The notes under the pieces: generated by a model
What the model saw: the letters and a program-made list of their open reading frames with translations, nothing else
Databases searched by the model: none
What the model was told of the DNA's origin: nothing
Shown here: piece by piece, positions 11,601 through 22,627 of the stretch
Position numbering within the stretch: the first letter of the stretch is position 1
How the letters are laid out: every line of letters starts with the position of its first letter
Translations under genes and position numbers: made by a program
NCBI GenBank assembly: GCA_029718625.1
Contig: CM056376.1
Coordinates: 88,058,333 to 88,122,332, forward strand
DNA: 64,000 bases
From: Synaphobranchus kaupii
Lineage: Eukaryota; Chordata; Actinopteri; Anguilliformes; Synaphobranchidae
Direction: 5' to 3'

Positions 11601-12789
11601 CCCGAATGGGCGCGCTGACACATTTGACCACGGGTCTTCACGCCCAAGGGGGGAGGGCGAGAGGCCGCCGAAGGAGAAGCATCGCCGAACGTGTCCTATC
11701 TGGCGGTGAAGGCGGGCACAACACCGGCCGGGGAGGGTTCTTTTTTCCACACAATTTATACATCTGTTGCGAGGCCCCGGGGCTGGTGCTGTAAGTGAAT
11801 TTTACAGCGCTTGGACAGAGCGGGGTTGCAGGATGAGCAGGCTCCGCTAGGCCTCGCTAGGCCCTGCCAGGCCCCCCGGGGGACGCAGATGGAAAATGCA
11901 ATTATGTCTCCCGTGAACCCCGGACACACTCTCCGCTAACTGGATTTGCATTCTGTCTCAGATGCCGGGTTGTGAAAGGCACAAACATATCAGAACTAAT
12001 TTTGTCCGAGCTGTTTCATCCTCTCCCGCAGGTATACAGTGGTAAATAAGCACAGCAATAAGAGGCACAAACACATACGATTCTGCCAACACGCGTGCCA
12101 CATTTTTCCTTTTTTTTCTCGGTGAGAGAAGAAATCTTCTGCAAACTGGATTTCACTGAAGTTGCGCATGATTTGTGTGTGTGTGTGTTTGCAAAACTAG
12201 GCTCAAAGGTATCCGTATTTTTAAAAATAAAATACCCTGCAGCTAGAAGTAGGGCACTATAATAACCTAATAAAATCACTTCATAAACTCTATGTCACAC
12301 ACGGGGATTGTATAAAGAAGTGCCCGATGATTGTCATGGAACACATGCTTATAATTGAAATCAAAGGTCGTCTTTATTAAATATTTTTTGATGAGATTGC
12401 AGATGTGACTCCCCCTGAATATGCCATGCTAGATTTCCCCCGGGACCAAATAGAAATTAAAAGCATTTGACTTTGAGCTATTTTACAGTACGGTACACAG
12501 TCTTAATAATTTAGTTACCTTCAGTTCCTACAGTGAACATTAATTCTGATAAGAAAAAAAACCTTGGAAAATTTGAAAAGAGATTTGCAAGAATCAAAAG
12601 CATGACCCTGGGGCCTTGAGGCAGCAATGCTGTATGGTATTCTATGATGCAACACCATATACAGTACTTTTTCTGTTATTGTTACAGTATGTAGCGTACA
12701 CACAGTGTATCCATTGTTGAGCAAAGTTATTGATTTGATCTCACTTCTACCCCTTTTCAACAAAAGGGAATTGAGAAAATTTTACAGCT
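8671..12789. other. plxna4 intron 3, mostly unique non-coding
   Basis: Contents: AAT-type microsatellites (about 9530-9580 and 9948-9978), a short stretch with a B-box-like ATTCGATCC (about 9780-9945) that may be a SINE remnant, a CA run at about 10927-10943, a C run followed by CA at 11310-11345, and a CpG-moderate block near 11600-11900. The part around 10200-10700 has AATTAA-rich, GC-balanced text of the kind seen in conserved non-coding elements, but this cannot be judged without alignment. No exon was recognised. Confidence 0.5.
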
Positions 12790-13213
12790 CAATGGAATGC
12801 TTCACATGACATCCTCTCCTCAAATGTGTGGGAGACATGAACTATTCAGTGTGACATCAGAGCTGACCAATAGCTTTGAATGTGGGATGGACTCTCTGTC
12901 CCCTATAAGCCAATCAGCACTGGTTGACCAAACGGATATAGGAGTCCAACACAGACAGTAAAGAGAGCCTTCAGACAAGCGGGCTTCTTTTCTCCTCTCT
13001 CAAGGGGTGAAGCTTCTCTCTTCCCTTCGACAGAGTCCTTTCAGCTCTCTTTGTTCCTTACAGGAACAGACACCAAGGCCCTGGACCCTTGTGATGAGAC
13101 CATCATAAGAGACATTGTACAAAATAGGATAATAGGCTGGGACTCTTGACTCTTACTCGCGATGGAAGATCCTGAGGTCAAGACATTGATTTTGATGAGA
13201 AATCCAACGCAAC
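12790..13213. other. Possible left half of an older retroelement or promoter-like unit split by a solo LTR
   Basis: The flank of the LTR at 13214 has GACCAATAG (12865) and GCCAATCAG (12908), two CCAAT-box-like motifs, and a TATA-like CCCTATAAGCC just before the second. Beyond the LTR (14558-14760) an AATAAATGTTTTG segment resembles a polyadenylation region. Taken together this could be an older LTR or transcription unit into which the younger LTR inserted. This is an inference from motif order only; no family was recognised. Confidence 0.3.
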
Positions 13214-14557
13214 TGTGACGTCCCGTTCCCATCCAGTCCGTTTTCCCGGTTTTGCCATGTCCCTCCGTGTCTTGTTGGATTCCCTTGTCCGTGTTTTCCC
13301 CTCTGCTTCAGGCTGGGCGTTTCCCCTCTGTTTCGCTCTCTTGATTTCCCACTTTAGTTTCCGCCTATCGCCTTCCCCGCTCGTTGCATACATTCCTCAC
13401 CTTTGTGTGTAGCAATCACTCCCGGTTACTTTCCGCACCTGTGCCTTATTGATTCCAATCTCACTCCCTTATTTAACCCACCTGCTGTCTCCCCTTCTTT
13501 GTCGGTTCATTACGTGTGTTACCCCTCAGACCCTGTTTACAGTTTATTAACTAACCTCACTCGTTGTGCATTCTTCTCGTTTCTGGTCCCGAATTTGCTG
13601 ATCGCTTGGTTGTGGGCTAATTCCCCTTACAGCTTTCAGTTCACCTGTCCTGCAGTTTGGTAGTTATCCTCCCCTGACGTTTGCTGTTTGCATGCCGCTA
13701 ACTTGTCTCCTTCTAACCACCAGCTGCCCCGGCTTCTACTCATCTTTAGCAGTGTCTGTTCCCTGTGTGTGTGTGTGTTACGGTACCTCCAACTCCAGCT
13801 CGTGAAAGGTCCGCTGTTGTGTTCAAGCCTGGCTACCCTTCAGTTGTTCCTGTCCGGCCGTAGCTACCTCCTGTACTACGGTTACGGTTCCAGGTTCTCT
13901 GGAATTCAGCCAGCTCCAACCGGACCTACCTGAGCTACGCCACACCACCCAGCCCTGCCGAGTTTCGCCGGCTACCTACCTTTGTTGTCGGATAATCTCC
14001 GTGAAGACCTCCCGGTCCAAATCCTGTCTAAAATTCCATGTTAACTACCCTCTGCTTTCTGTCCAGTACCCGAGTTGACCTCCCGGTCCAGTTCCTGTCC
14101 AGTCCCGGGGTGAAGTTCTCCACCCGTAAGAGTCCAGTTTCGGCTTGGAACAATAGTGCCGTTCCAGTAACCAGTTCCTGAGTGGATCACCCGGTCCAGT
14201 TCCAGTCCAGTCCCGGTGTGAAGTTCACCATCCGTAAGAGTCCAGTTCCGGCTTGGAACAAGTTCCGTTCCAGTACCCGTTTCCTGAGTGGACCTCCGAG
14301 TCCAGTTCCAGTCCTGTCTTGGTGTGAAGTACACCGCCAGTTCAAGTCCAGTTCCGGCTTGGAACACACTCCGGAGTTTCAAGTCCAGCTCCGGCTTGGA
14401 GCAGTCCGTATCGGACTTCCTGAGTTTACCTGTGTTATACTGTGTTTTGTCTTTCCTGTACAGCTTTGGGACTACCCCAAAGCTTAAATAAATATTATTT
14501 CCTTTTGAATCTGCCTCAGTCGTGCATTTAGGTCCAACCTTCCCCAGGATCGTAACA
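13214..14557 (+). mobile_element. Solo LTR (LTR1), 1344 bp, with 5-bp target duplication GCAAC
   Basis: It begins TGTGACGTCCCGTTCCCATC and ends GGATCGTAACA, so the termini are the inverted TGT...ACA typical of LTRs. The five bases before it (13209-13213, GCAAC) are repeated exactly after it (14558-14562). No internal retroelement sequence is present, so it is a solo LTR, presumably left by recombination between two LTRs. A TATA-like TTATTTAA is at 13469-13476 and AATAAA at 14487-14492, which puts the promoter and polyadenylation signals in the expected order. A 107-bp tandem repeat lies in its 3' third. LTR2 at 46427 has matching ends and the same TCCAGTTCCGGCTTGGAAC phrase. Five-bp duplications fit Ty3/gypsy-type or similar integrases; the family is not named here. 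Confidence 0.9.
14064..14405 (+). repeat. Tandem repeat of about 107 bp (three copies) inside LTR1
   Basis: Anchor phrases recur at a regular spacing: the GTCCAGTTCC anchor begins at 14086, 14194 and 14300 (108 and 106 bp apart). Each copy also contains a GGTGTGAAGT-like segment and TCCAGTTCCGGCTTGGAAC. A partial fourth copy (about 14380-14405) is visible. LTR2 at 46427-47500 has this phrase once near 47358, so the expansion is specific to this copy or subfamily. Confidence 0.8.
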
Positions 14558-14762
14558 GCAACAGGCCTTTGCCAGAGAAGCCAGGAGGAAGGACCAATCT
14601 GTGAGTTTCTACGCAGGCTAAAGACTACTACAACTATAGTATTTGAGCGGAAATACATATTACCTTTTCTATTAATTATTTCATATATGTATTTTGTTGA
14701 TTATTTGTAAATAAATGTTTTGTATCACAAATTGTGTTGACTCTTTATTCTAATAAGTGGGC
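14558..14762 (+). other. Right flank of LTR1 with polyadenylation-like signal
   Basis: After the GCAAC duplication the sequence contains TGTAAATAAATGTTTTGTAT near 14707 (AATAAA at 14711), then a GT/T-rich stretch. This arrangement resembles a 3' end. It may belong to the same disrupted unit as 12790-13213. No coding capacity was seen. Confidence 0.3.
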
Positions 14763-17465
14763 TCTACTGATTAAACTCAAATTTAAGGTATTGTTAGATT
14801 CCTCCTAAATGATTCATTATTCACTGTTAATGTGAAATTCATTAGCTGGCGTGCCGTGAATGATGGAAAACACTTTGATCCACCTCTGAAGCAGACAACA
14901 GACGGATAAAGCAGTAAGACGTACCTAACCGCAGTACACTTATATGAAAATGTATACATTTTACAATATTATGTTCAACAGCGTTATTCTGCTACATACT
15001 GTATTAGACAACATGACTGCATACTATTTTTCATACACACAGCGCACAGAAAACACATACTTTGTGCTTTTATATATGAGCATGTTGGCTAAACTACTGT
15101 ATTGTTCAATCATAAATAGACAAGAGTCCATCAACCAAAACCAACGCAACTATTGTGATAGCCAGCTTTAGAGAGGCGGAGTCTCTCCACTGAAAACCTC
15201 TCAGTACTTCGCCTAACTACTGTCAGTTTGCATACACATCTGCAGCAATTAGCACTTGCCATTAATGTAATGTTTCCTGAAGTCAATAAGGCATGTCAAG
15301 TAAGTCCAGTGAAACAATTTGATTGCACATGATGCAGTCAATCAGGAGTCCTGTGATACTGCGGTCAAACAAACGCATCCCCCTGACCTTAATTTTGAAA
15401 TAGAACGACCCTGGAAGCCTTGGAATGCCTGTTCTCTCATTCTGTGGATGTCAAAGACACTTAGGTCAGAACGGAGGTTGGAAAAATAAATTGAGAGTGA
15501 ACAACTTTTCCTCACTTTCCCCTTCAAAAATCTGAGCGAGACACATCTCTGGCAGGTTTATCTGATCTGCACTGACAGACAGACAGACAGACAGGCAGAC
15601 AGAAGAGAGAACATACAATTGCAGGGGGCAATGCAGGGGACGCTTTACACCAAAATCGCCCATTGGTAAGAAATACATTTTCAAAATCACAGTGCCAACA
15701 CACAATTTTTGGGTAGCATAAAAAGAACCCAATGAAGGTAACAACATCTGCCAATTTAGTGATATTCAAGAAAGTTCTGGGGTATTCCTAAGAACTGAAA
15801 TCAGACCGAAAACAGAGTACCAAGAAATATTTCCAGGGCTCTACACTAACATTTTGTTAAGTTAAAAAAATCTATGATCCCTAATCAAAATTAGATGCGC
15901 TCCTAAATTATTTTTCCAGTTAGCACACTTCAATATTCAGGAGCAATTGTTCCTAAAATGGGAGCACTGTTACAGTACGCACTGAGAAAAACATCCTGTT
16001 ATTTCAATTGTATTGCATTTTTGGGAAGAATATCTGAGTGTTACTCAGCGGGTAATTAGCATATGAAAAAATAACCTACATTTTCAAAATACCACTTTTC
16101 CACACTGTCACGATGCAAAACCATTATTTCAGAGTTATTACAGCAGTGGAAAACCATAAAGCCTTTTAAAATGTCTCTGCTCGAGATGAAAAGATGCGGG
16201 AGTATAGATACTTGCGGGAGGCGTTCTCCGTCGACAAGGGAAATGCACAGACTGTCATCTTTCACATGAAACTGTGTCACTGTGAAAAACGTTAAAATGA
16301 CATTTCACTTGTCTGTTCACTTCCTGATTGAATTCTTCCTTTTAAGACAGGGAGGGTAGAGAACGTGAAGATAAGCAACACGATGGCACGGTAGTAGTAC
16401 CACTAGCGCGTATTCCCTCACCGAAATACACCTCGCCCAAACAAACTTGTAAGACGGCGCCTGATCGCACACAAGGCTGTGTGTTTACAAAATGTACTCA
16501 TGAAAACTCATGTAAATGGAATCATTTACGTTACATTACTTTGGCAGACAGTTTTTCAGAGTGACTTACTCATTTAAATCCATGTGTGCTCATCATTTAT
16601 ATTACCTTCCAATGCATTGCACTTCTACGCAGTTCAATAATAAAGAAGTATATATATATATACAGTATATATATATAGAGTATGCACATTTACAATCTTT
16701 TGCACCACTTGTTTTTGGAATATCGATTCGATTTGAATTAAATTTACTAAATAGAAGTTGTTTTAAATACGCTCATGGCTTTTGGCTCTGTCCTTGACCC
16801 GTCCATTAGATTTTAATTTACTATTTATTACTCTTATTCAGGGCAGCTTACCAGTAAATGCATATAGGTTAAAATGACTGTACAAATAGTGATAGACCTA
16901 GAAAAGTGATATGTCACAGAAAACAACTGGGAACAAGTGAAAAAATAAGGCTGTTTCATAGAAAACCCGTAGATTCAAGCTAGCAATTATATATAAAGAG
17001 TCAAGCTAGTGGTTAGGCTTTGCAGCACATAGTAGAGACAAGAATGAAGGCAAGAGGAGTAGAGATATTGTCTGAAGAGGTGTGTGTTAAGTTAAGCCAG
17101 AACATATGAGTGACTAAACAGTGACTCAGCAGCATACATATCTGCCTTTAGCTCGTTCATCCATACTTGATTTAATCGTCATTTATCTTTGAATTTCACT
17201 TACATTTATTTGTAAGTCACAGTTAAGGACACATTTTTTATTGAATCTGGGGCTGCGGCTCTTTAAGACAACAATAATCATCCACACACAGCCAATTAGG
17301 GGAAAACAATCTGAAAAGTTTTTAAAAAGCCTTTTGATGTTACACATAAACTGCTATGACTATGTTTTCTTTTTAGCGAAATGTTCTGATCTTGTTTATG
17401 CAACTTAATTTTGAAACATTGCGATTTTGTTTATGTTTTTTTGTTGAAAATACTTTTAAGATGAA
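14763..17465. other. plxna4 intron 3, non-coding
   Basis: Contains a CAGA-type microsatellite (about 15574-15603), a segment GGGCTCTACACTAACATTTT (from 15837) that may be the end of a decayed DNA transposon, a TATA-rich run (about 16650-16676) and a reversed L2-type tail (16524-16570). No exon was recognised. Confidence 0.5.
16524..16570 (-). mobile_element. Fragment of an L2-type LINE/SINE 3' tail
   Basis: TTACGTTACATTACTTTGGC followed by AGACAG and a CAGAGTGACTTAC segment is the reverse complement of the common fish tail (GTCGCTCTGGATAAGAGCGT then CTGCCAAA and ATGTAATGTAA). The match is decayed and only the tail is present. Confidence 0.55.
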
Positions 17466-18416
17466 GGGCTCTATTTTAATAAACCAAACGCAATGGTGAA
17501 CACAAGAGTAAGCGCTTGGCGGTATCGCTCTGAGGGCGTGTCAGCGAGAAATTTGGTAATTTCATGACGGCAATCTTGGCACATCTGATGGCGGTATTGC
17601 TAAAAGGCAGGGTTTAAATGTCCAAGGTGTGTCTCTATGGTAGCCAATCAAATTGTTGTTCTCATGCTTTAAAAAAAGCCAGTTGGAACGCAATCGCTCC
17701 ATGCAATTTCATAATGAGCAACCCAAACACACTGGACCGTCAACGACAAGAGCGATTTTCCGCACAGGAATCAGACATACTTGCAACAGAAGTACAGGCT
17801 AGGACTGTAGTAATTTATGGATCACAATCCACACCACCTCATCTCCCAGAAGTTCGGAAGGCACGGGAGGAGGTGGCGAATGCATTAATTAGCCTACATT
17901 AGGTGATGTAGGCATAATTATGATTCAAATGGTAGGCTTATGATTCAACTGTGTCAATGTGTAATTTATATATTATAGGCTATTGGCCTACATGATCGCA
18001 AGTTTCTTGTAAATTAATTAATTAATAATAATTATAGGCTATTTGTTCATTAAATGGAAGTGTAATGTTGGCATCACCTATAGACACTACATAGAACTAC
18101 ATGACTAATAAGTTGCCAAATTGCCAGAGTCTATTGCGTTGCCGCTAAGAGGTGGTTCCAGCTGATCATAACGCAATGGGTTTTCGTTGGTTCAAATTGT
18201 CACTGAGCCAAAAGTATTTTAGAACACGCCCCAGACAGCGCCACCCATCCCACTGCAGCGCAAGCGAAAGGATGTTATGTTGAGAATTTGTTGATCCTAG
18301 CGGTATTGCTGAGAAATGCCATAGCGCCAGTTTTAAGACATTGATGCTGTCAACAAGCTTGCGTTTGACTATACCGTCCCCTTGCGCTGGTTTGCGCCGG
18401 TTTGAAAATAGAGCCC
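17466..18416 (+). mobile_element. PIF/Harbinger-like DNA transposon relic, 951 bp
   Basis: The left end reads GGGCTCTATTTTAATAAACC; the right end is its inverted partner (GGTTTGAAAATAGAGCCC). The element is flanked by a 3-bp direct repeat GAA (17463-17465 and 18417-18419), as expected for PIF/Harbinger insertions, although these usually prefer TWA. Subterminal parts share motifs in inverse orientation such as AGCGGTAT/GGCGGTATTGCT near both ends. An open frame at 17618-17902 encodes RFSAQESDILATEVQARTVV, which resembles the start of the Myb/SANT-like DNA-binding protein that accompanies Harbinger transposases; it is cut short and no transposase is present. Confidence 0.75.
17618..17902 (+). 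pseudogene. Truncated Myb/SANT-like protein of a Harbinger element
   Basis: The 94-codon frame contains RFSAQESDILATEVQARTVV followed by IYGSQSTPPHLPEVRKAREE. A first helix rich in acidic residues and a (R/K)xxxxYG step are typical of the Myb-like trihelix DNA-binding protein of Harbinger elements. The rest of the domain is absent, so this is a remnant, not a working gene. The match is by recall of the family pattern and is moderate. Confidence 0.5.
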
Positions 18417-18869
18417 GAAATGTTACAGATGCATGTAGGAACAGACACGGACTCAAATATTCCTCTCATCACATTTTTCAAAACGGATCATGAAAGAAAC
18501 ACCAGCAGGAATACATATCACAAGAAGCCAGATAAAATGTGTCCAGGAAATTTTGTGAACATGTTGTTATCTGAAAGGAAAATGCACTGAGGATCAGATA
18601 CAGACAAGGAGACAGGGATGACCACCTCCAGTTGACCATGCAGGGATGGAATTGTTGAGAAGCAATGATATGATGACCTGTAGCTAATTAGCTTCGGTTG
18701 CACGTGGAAAATATTTCTTTGGAGCTCTTTATTTTTAGCCACTCTCTTAACAGCTAGCACATAAAGTACCTTCAGAAAGATTTCACCTCCCACTAATCAC
18801 TTCTCATTTAGCTGTGATGCAAAAATAATTCAAGTGTATTTCACATGGGATTTTTCTTTTTACTCCTAT

Positions 18870-20300
18870 ATAAGTAACTTTCTGTAAAGTCAAAATGAAA
18901 TAAAAAATATTTACTTGTCTTCAATATTTATATTGAAAATATACTTAATAAACTTAATCCAGAAGTATTCTCCCCTTGTGTATGAACAACCTACATTTTG
19001 GCCAGTTGTATTCCATTTTCATGAGTAATCAGACTAAATACATGAACAAGATCTACTTATGTTGATTTTGATTCCAACTGTGTTCAACTGCATGATTGCA
19101 GAATAAACATCAGGGACCTTGTAAGGTCTCACACCTGCATCAGCTCAGTCATGTAATGTCATGAAAAGCAAGAAACGTCCCATGGAACTTTGGGATGAAT
19201 TTGTTAGGAGGCAAAAAGCTGGAGAAGATTATGAAAAGACTGGCAAAACTTTGAAACATCTTCGGTACACCGTTATGTCCATTTTAGGAGAATGAAAAGA
19301 AATATGGCGCAATCCAGACACTACCAAGATCAGGCCATCTGAAAACATTGTGCAACCGGATGTGAATGGCAGAGTAGTGACCAGGAAGCCAGCTACTACA
19401 CTGACAGAATTGCAGAGCTCATTGGAATTGTTATGTTCCACTGTTTTCTGTCTCCCCTGCTTCCTTTTTGTGCTTGTCTTTTTATATCACGTTCTGCTTG
19501 ACTGGGGTTTTCTTTGAGGTTGTGGTTATTGTTGAAGTGGCTTAGTGTCATATCCATTACAGTGCACCTGGTTATTGCAACACAGGCGGATTTTGGGATG
19601 AAACAGTATAAATGAGAGCAACCGTACAGAGACTAACAATGTTTTCAGATTTGGCCTCTCTGGGAGAATGGCTGGACGGAAGCCACTTCAGACTTCTGAT
19701 AAAGTCATGCCCGGAGTTTTCTAGAAGCCAGGCAACAGAACCTGGAAGACCTTTGAAGAATATCTTGTGGTCTGAAGGGACGAAAGTTGAGCTCTTCCGC
19801 CTGAAAGCAAAGCACTTTGGCACTAACCAAACACACCCAGGTAACAGCACCCCCAACATCAAACATGGCGGTGGCAGAATCGTGCTGTGGGGTTGCTTTT
19901 TTAGCAGGATGAAGTGGGAAGATTGTTGCCATCAAGAGCAAGATGGATGGAGTCAAATACAGGCAAATCATTGAGAACCTATTTCACGAGATAGGCATTT
20001 ATGGCAAATATTCATGTTCCAACAGGATAATGACCCAGAGCAAACTGCTACACTACAAAGGGCTTAAAAACAAAAAGGTCAATTTTCTGGAATGGCCCAG
20101 CAAAAGCCCAAATATAAATGCATTGGAATGCATTGAATGCATTTGGAAAATGGGGAATGGAAGTCTTTCATTTCTAAAATATATTGTTAAAAAATATATA
20201 TTGTTAAAAAATAAATGTGTTGAATTTATTGTGTCAAGGAAGGGAGAATTTTTATTTTCACTGCATTAAAATTTTAAGGTGTAACAAAAGAACAAAATAT
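18870..20300 (+). mobile_element. Tc1/mariner-type transposon relic
   Basis: Transposase pieces lie in order on the plus strand. Around 19370-19425 there is VTRKPATTLTELQSSL. At 19764-19920 comes NILWSEGTKVELFRLKAKHF, then TPNIKHGGGRIVLWGCFFS. At 20017-20070 there is FQQDNDPEQTATLQRA, and at 20079-20130 VNFLEWPSKSPNINALE. These correspond to the DDE domain. The first catalytic Asp (normally WSDE) has become WSEG, while the second Asp and final Glu are kept. Several frameshifts and about 150 bp of unrelated sequence (19436-19590) interrupt it. The terminal repeats could not be placed, so the ends are approximate. Confidence 0.8.
19612..20269 (+). pseudogene. Broken Tc1-like transposase, catalytic half
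   Basis: Two overlapping frames (19612-19974 and 19943-20269) together carry most of the DDE catalytic domain: a GGGRIVLWGCF motif, then the FQQDND and EWPSKSPNINALE motifs. They are in different frames, and a stop follows FQQDNDPEQTATLQRA before the third acidic residue. The first catalytic Asp is replaced (WSEG), so the protein would be inactive even if read through. Confidence 0.8.
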
Positions 20301-20840
20301 GAAAAACGGCATTCTATGAATGTCTATTGAAATTGAAATAATAGGTTCAAGGCTATGCTTGTTGTTCTTTCTGTAGCATGTACAAAGAAAGCTCATGTTA
20401 TGAATAGGAGCTCTGTAATACAGAGTTATTTTATGGTTTTGACTGAAATACAAAGTTACTCTATAACTAAATCAAAAATAAATCTTCTGAAAATAATAAA
20501 CAATGACTTTGACCTGTTGAAAGATGAACAAATAAACATACAAAGCTTCATCATATGCAATGAGAAAATTGCAGTGTTACCGCTGACTAAATCAGGTATT
20601 AATGCACTAGACTTCAATCATTGTTGAATCAGTTTATTGGTGGCTATTTGGATCATCCAGCTGCTCTGACCACTGCTCCACACTGCTGCTCTGACCACTG
20701 CTCCACACTGCTGCCCTGACCACTGCTCCACACTGCTGCTCTGACCACTGCTCCACACTGCTGCTGTGACCACTGCTCCACACTGCTGCTGTGACCACTG
20801 CTCCACACTGCTGCTGTGACCACTGCTCCACACTGCTGCC

Positions 20841-21120
20841 CTGACCAGTCCTGGTCCTCTCTGCGTGGAGTTTGCATGTTCTCCCCGTGTCCGCATGGGT
20901 TTCCTCCGGGCACCCCGGTTTCCTCCCACACCAAAGACATGTATGTCAGGTTAGGTAGACTCCTGCCATTGTCCTTGACCAAGGCACTGGCGTCAGAACT
21001 GGAGTTGGTCCCCGGGCGCTGCACTGTGGCTGCCCACTGCTCCTAAGTGCATAGGATGGGTCAAATGTAGAGGACAAATTACCCCACGGGGTCAATAAAG
21101 TATAACTTAAATTAACTCCA
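20841..21120 (+). repeat. Dispersed repeat segment, copy 1 (280 bp)
   Basis: It contains GTGGAGTTTGCATGTTCTCC and GGTTTCCTCCGGGCACCCCG, phrases found in a very widespread fish repeat, and ends with GGGGTCAATAAAGTATAACT, a tail typical of short retroposon copies. It matches copy 2 (21556-21835) base for base by eye with no gaps. The family is not named with confidence. Confidence 0.8.
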
Positions 21121-21555
21121 CACTGCTGCTCTGACCACTGCTCCACACTGCTGCTCTGATCACTGCTCTATGCTGCTGCTCTGACCACTGCTCCATACTG
21201 CTGCTGTGACCACTGCTCCACACTGCTGCTCTGACCACTGCTCCACACTGCTGCTGTGACCACTGCTCCACACTGCAGCCCTGACCACTGCTCCACACTG
21301 CTGCTGTGACCACTGCTCCACACTGCTGCCCTGACCACTGCTCCACACTGCTGCTCTGACCACTGCTCCACACTGCTGCCCTGACCACTGCTCCACACTG
21401 CTGCTCTGACCACTGCTCCACACTGCTGCTGTGACCACTGCTCCACACTGCTGCTGTGACCACTGCTCCACACTGCTGCTGTGACCACTGCTCCACACTG
21501 CTGCCCTGACCACTGCTCCACACTGCTGCTCTGACCACTGCTCCACACTGCTGCC

Positions 21556-21835
21556 CTGACCAGTCCTGGTCCTCTCTGCGTGGAGTTTGCATGTTCTCCC
21601 CGTGTCCGCATGGGTTTCCTCCGGGCACCCCGGTTTCCTCCCACACCAAAGACATGTATGTCAGGTTAGGTAGACTCCTGCCATTGTCCTTGACCAAGGC
21701 ACTGGCGTCAGAACTGGAGTTGGTCCCCGGGCGCTGCACTGTGGCTGCCCACTGCTCCTAAGTGCATAGGATGGGTCAAATGTAGAGGACAAATTACCCC
21801 ACGGGGTCAATAAAGTATAACTTAAATTAACTCCA
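21556..21835 (+). repeat. Dispersed repeat segment, copy 2 (280 bp)
   Basis: Identical to 20841-21120 at an exact offset of 715 bp, including the tail TAACTTAAATTAACTCCA and the junctions with the flanking minisatellite. Identity together with shared junctions indicates duplication of a larger block within the array rather than two separate insertions. Confidence 0.85.
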
Positions 21836-21944
21836 CACTGCTGCTCTGACCACTGCTCCAGACTGCTGCTCTGACCACTGCTCCACACTGCTGCTCTGAT
21901 CACTGCTCCATACTACTGTATACTGTGTAGTGATCTAGATGATG

Positions 21945-22018
21945 TCTCTGTATGCACTTATTGTACGTCGCTTTGGATAAAAGCGTCTGCTAAATTAATG
22001 TAATGTAATGTAATGTAC
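21945..22018 (+). mobile_element. L2-type SINE/LINE 3' tail
   Basis: GTCGCTTTGGATAAAAGCGT (from 21967), then CTGCTAAATTAATG and ATGTAATGTAATGTA. This is the stem-loop plus short tandem repeat tail recognised by fish L2-type reverse transcriptases. The body upstream is not visible because the minisatellite abuts it. Confidence 0.8.
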
Positions 22019-22594
22019 TGCACCACAACATCATTGCCAACGCAGTGTGTTAGCTTCCCCCTTCCAGCAAGCAAGCACATCAATAATCTCTGCTCTGATC
22101 AGACATCATTGCCCTCTACTCTTAAAAAGACATATTTATCTAATTGTTAAACAATATGTAAGTAGCCAGACTCAATTAGTGGCATGATCAGGAGGATTAA
22201 TCAGCGGGCACGATGACAGATTGCTTATTTGCACGGCCGAGAAGCCTGCGCTGCCCCAGCTCATAAATGAAACCTTTTTGGATCACTGAGGTAAGATGTC
22301 ACAGAGTGGACGTGATTGACTCCCAGCTGTATTTGTCAGTTCTGTCCCTGATTATATCTGGCATATTCTCTCAGTGTGCTTTTCAAAGGGACTCTGTGAT
22401 GTTAATGCATTCAGCTCTGGGACTGTAGCTTTAGGAGCTAGCTCTTGAATCACAGAGTGTCCTCTTTCTCCAAAACACTCTGTGAGCGTCTGTGAGAAAA
22501 GGAGGGAAAACAGAGGGCAGCTTAAAAGGAGAGAATAACAACTTCAGACACCGGGGAAGTTCAGAGCGATCTGTTTTGAAATACAGGAAGACAC

Positions 22595-22627
<33 letters not shown>

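Larger units (their letters stand above)
20661..21917 (+). repeat. 25-bp minisatellite interleaved with two identical 280-bp segments
   Basis: The unit is CTGCTCTGACCACTG followed by CTCCACACTG, 25 bp long. Arrays occupy 20661-20853, 21116-21568 and 21831-21917 and are separated by two segments (20841-21120 and 21556-21835). Units differ mainly at bases 4-8, giving three types (CTCTG, CCCTG, CTGTG). The order of types just before the two segments is shared except for two extra units in the second array, so a larger block of about 715 bp was duplicated and the arrays then changed in length. Because 25 is not a multiple of 3, long open frames on the minus strand rotate through three reading frames with a 25-residue period; these are not genes. 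Confidence 0.95.

Noticed and set aside
20618..21903. Minus-strand frames with repeated VEQWSEQQCGAVVRAA-type sequence as a repeat protein
   Set aside because: They are translations of a 25-bp minisatellite. The same DNA is open in three frames and the pattern rotates every 25 residues.
20661..21917. CRISPR array
   Set aside because: The units are contiguous 25-bp tandem copies with no unique spacers, in vertebrate intron DNA.
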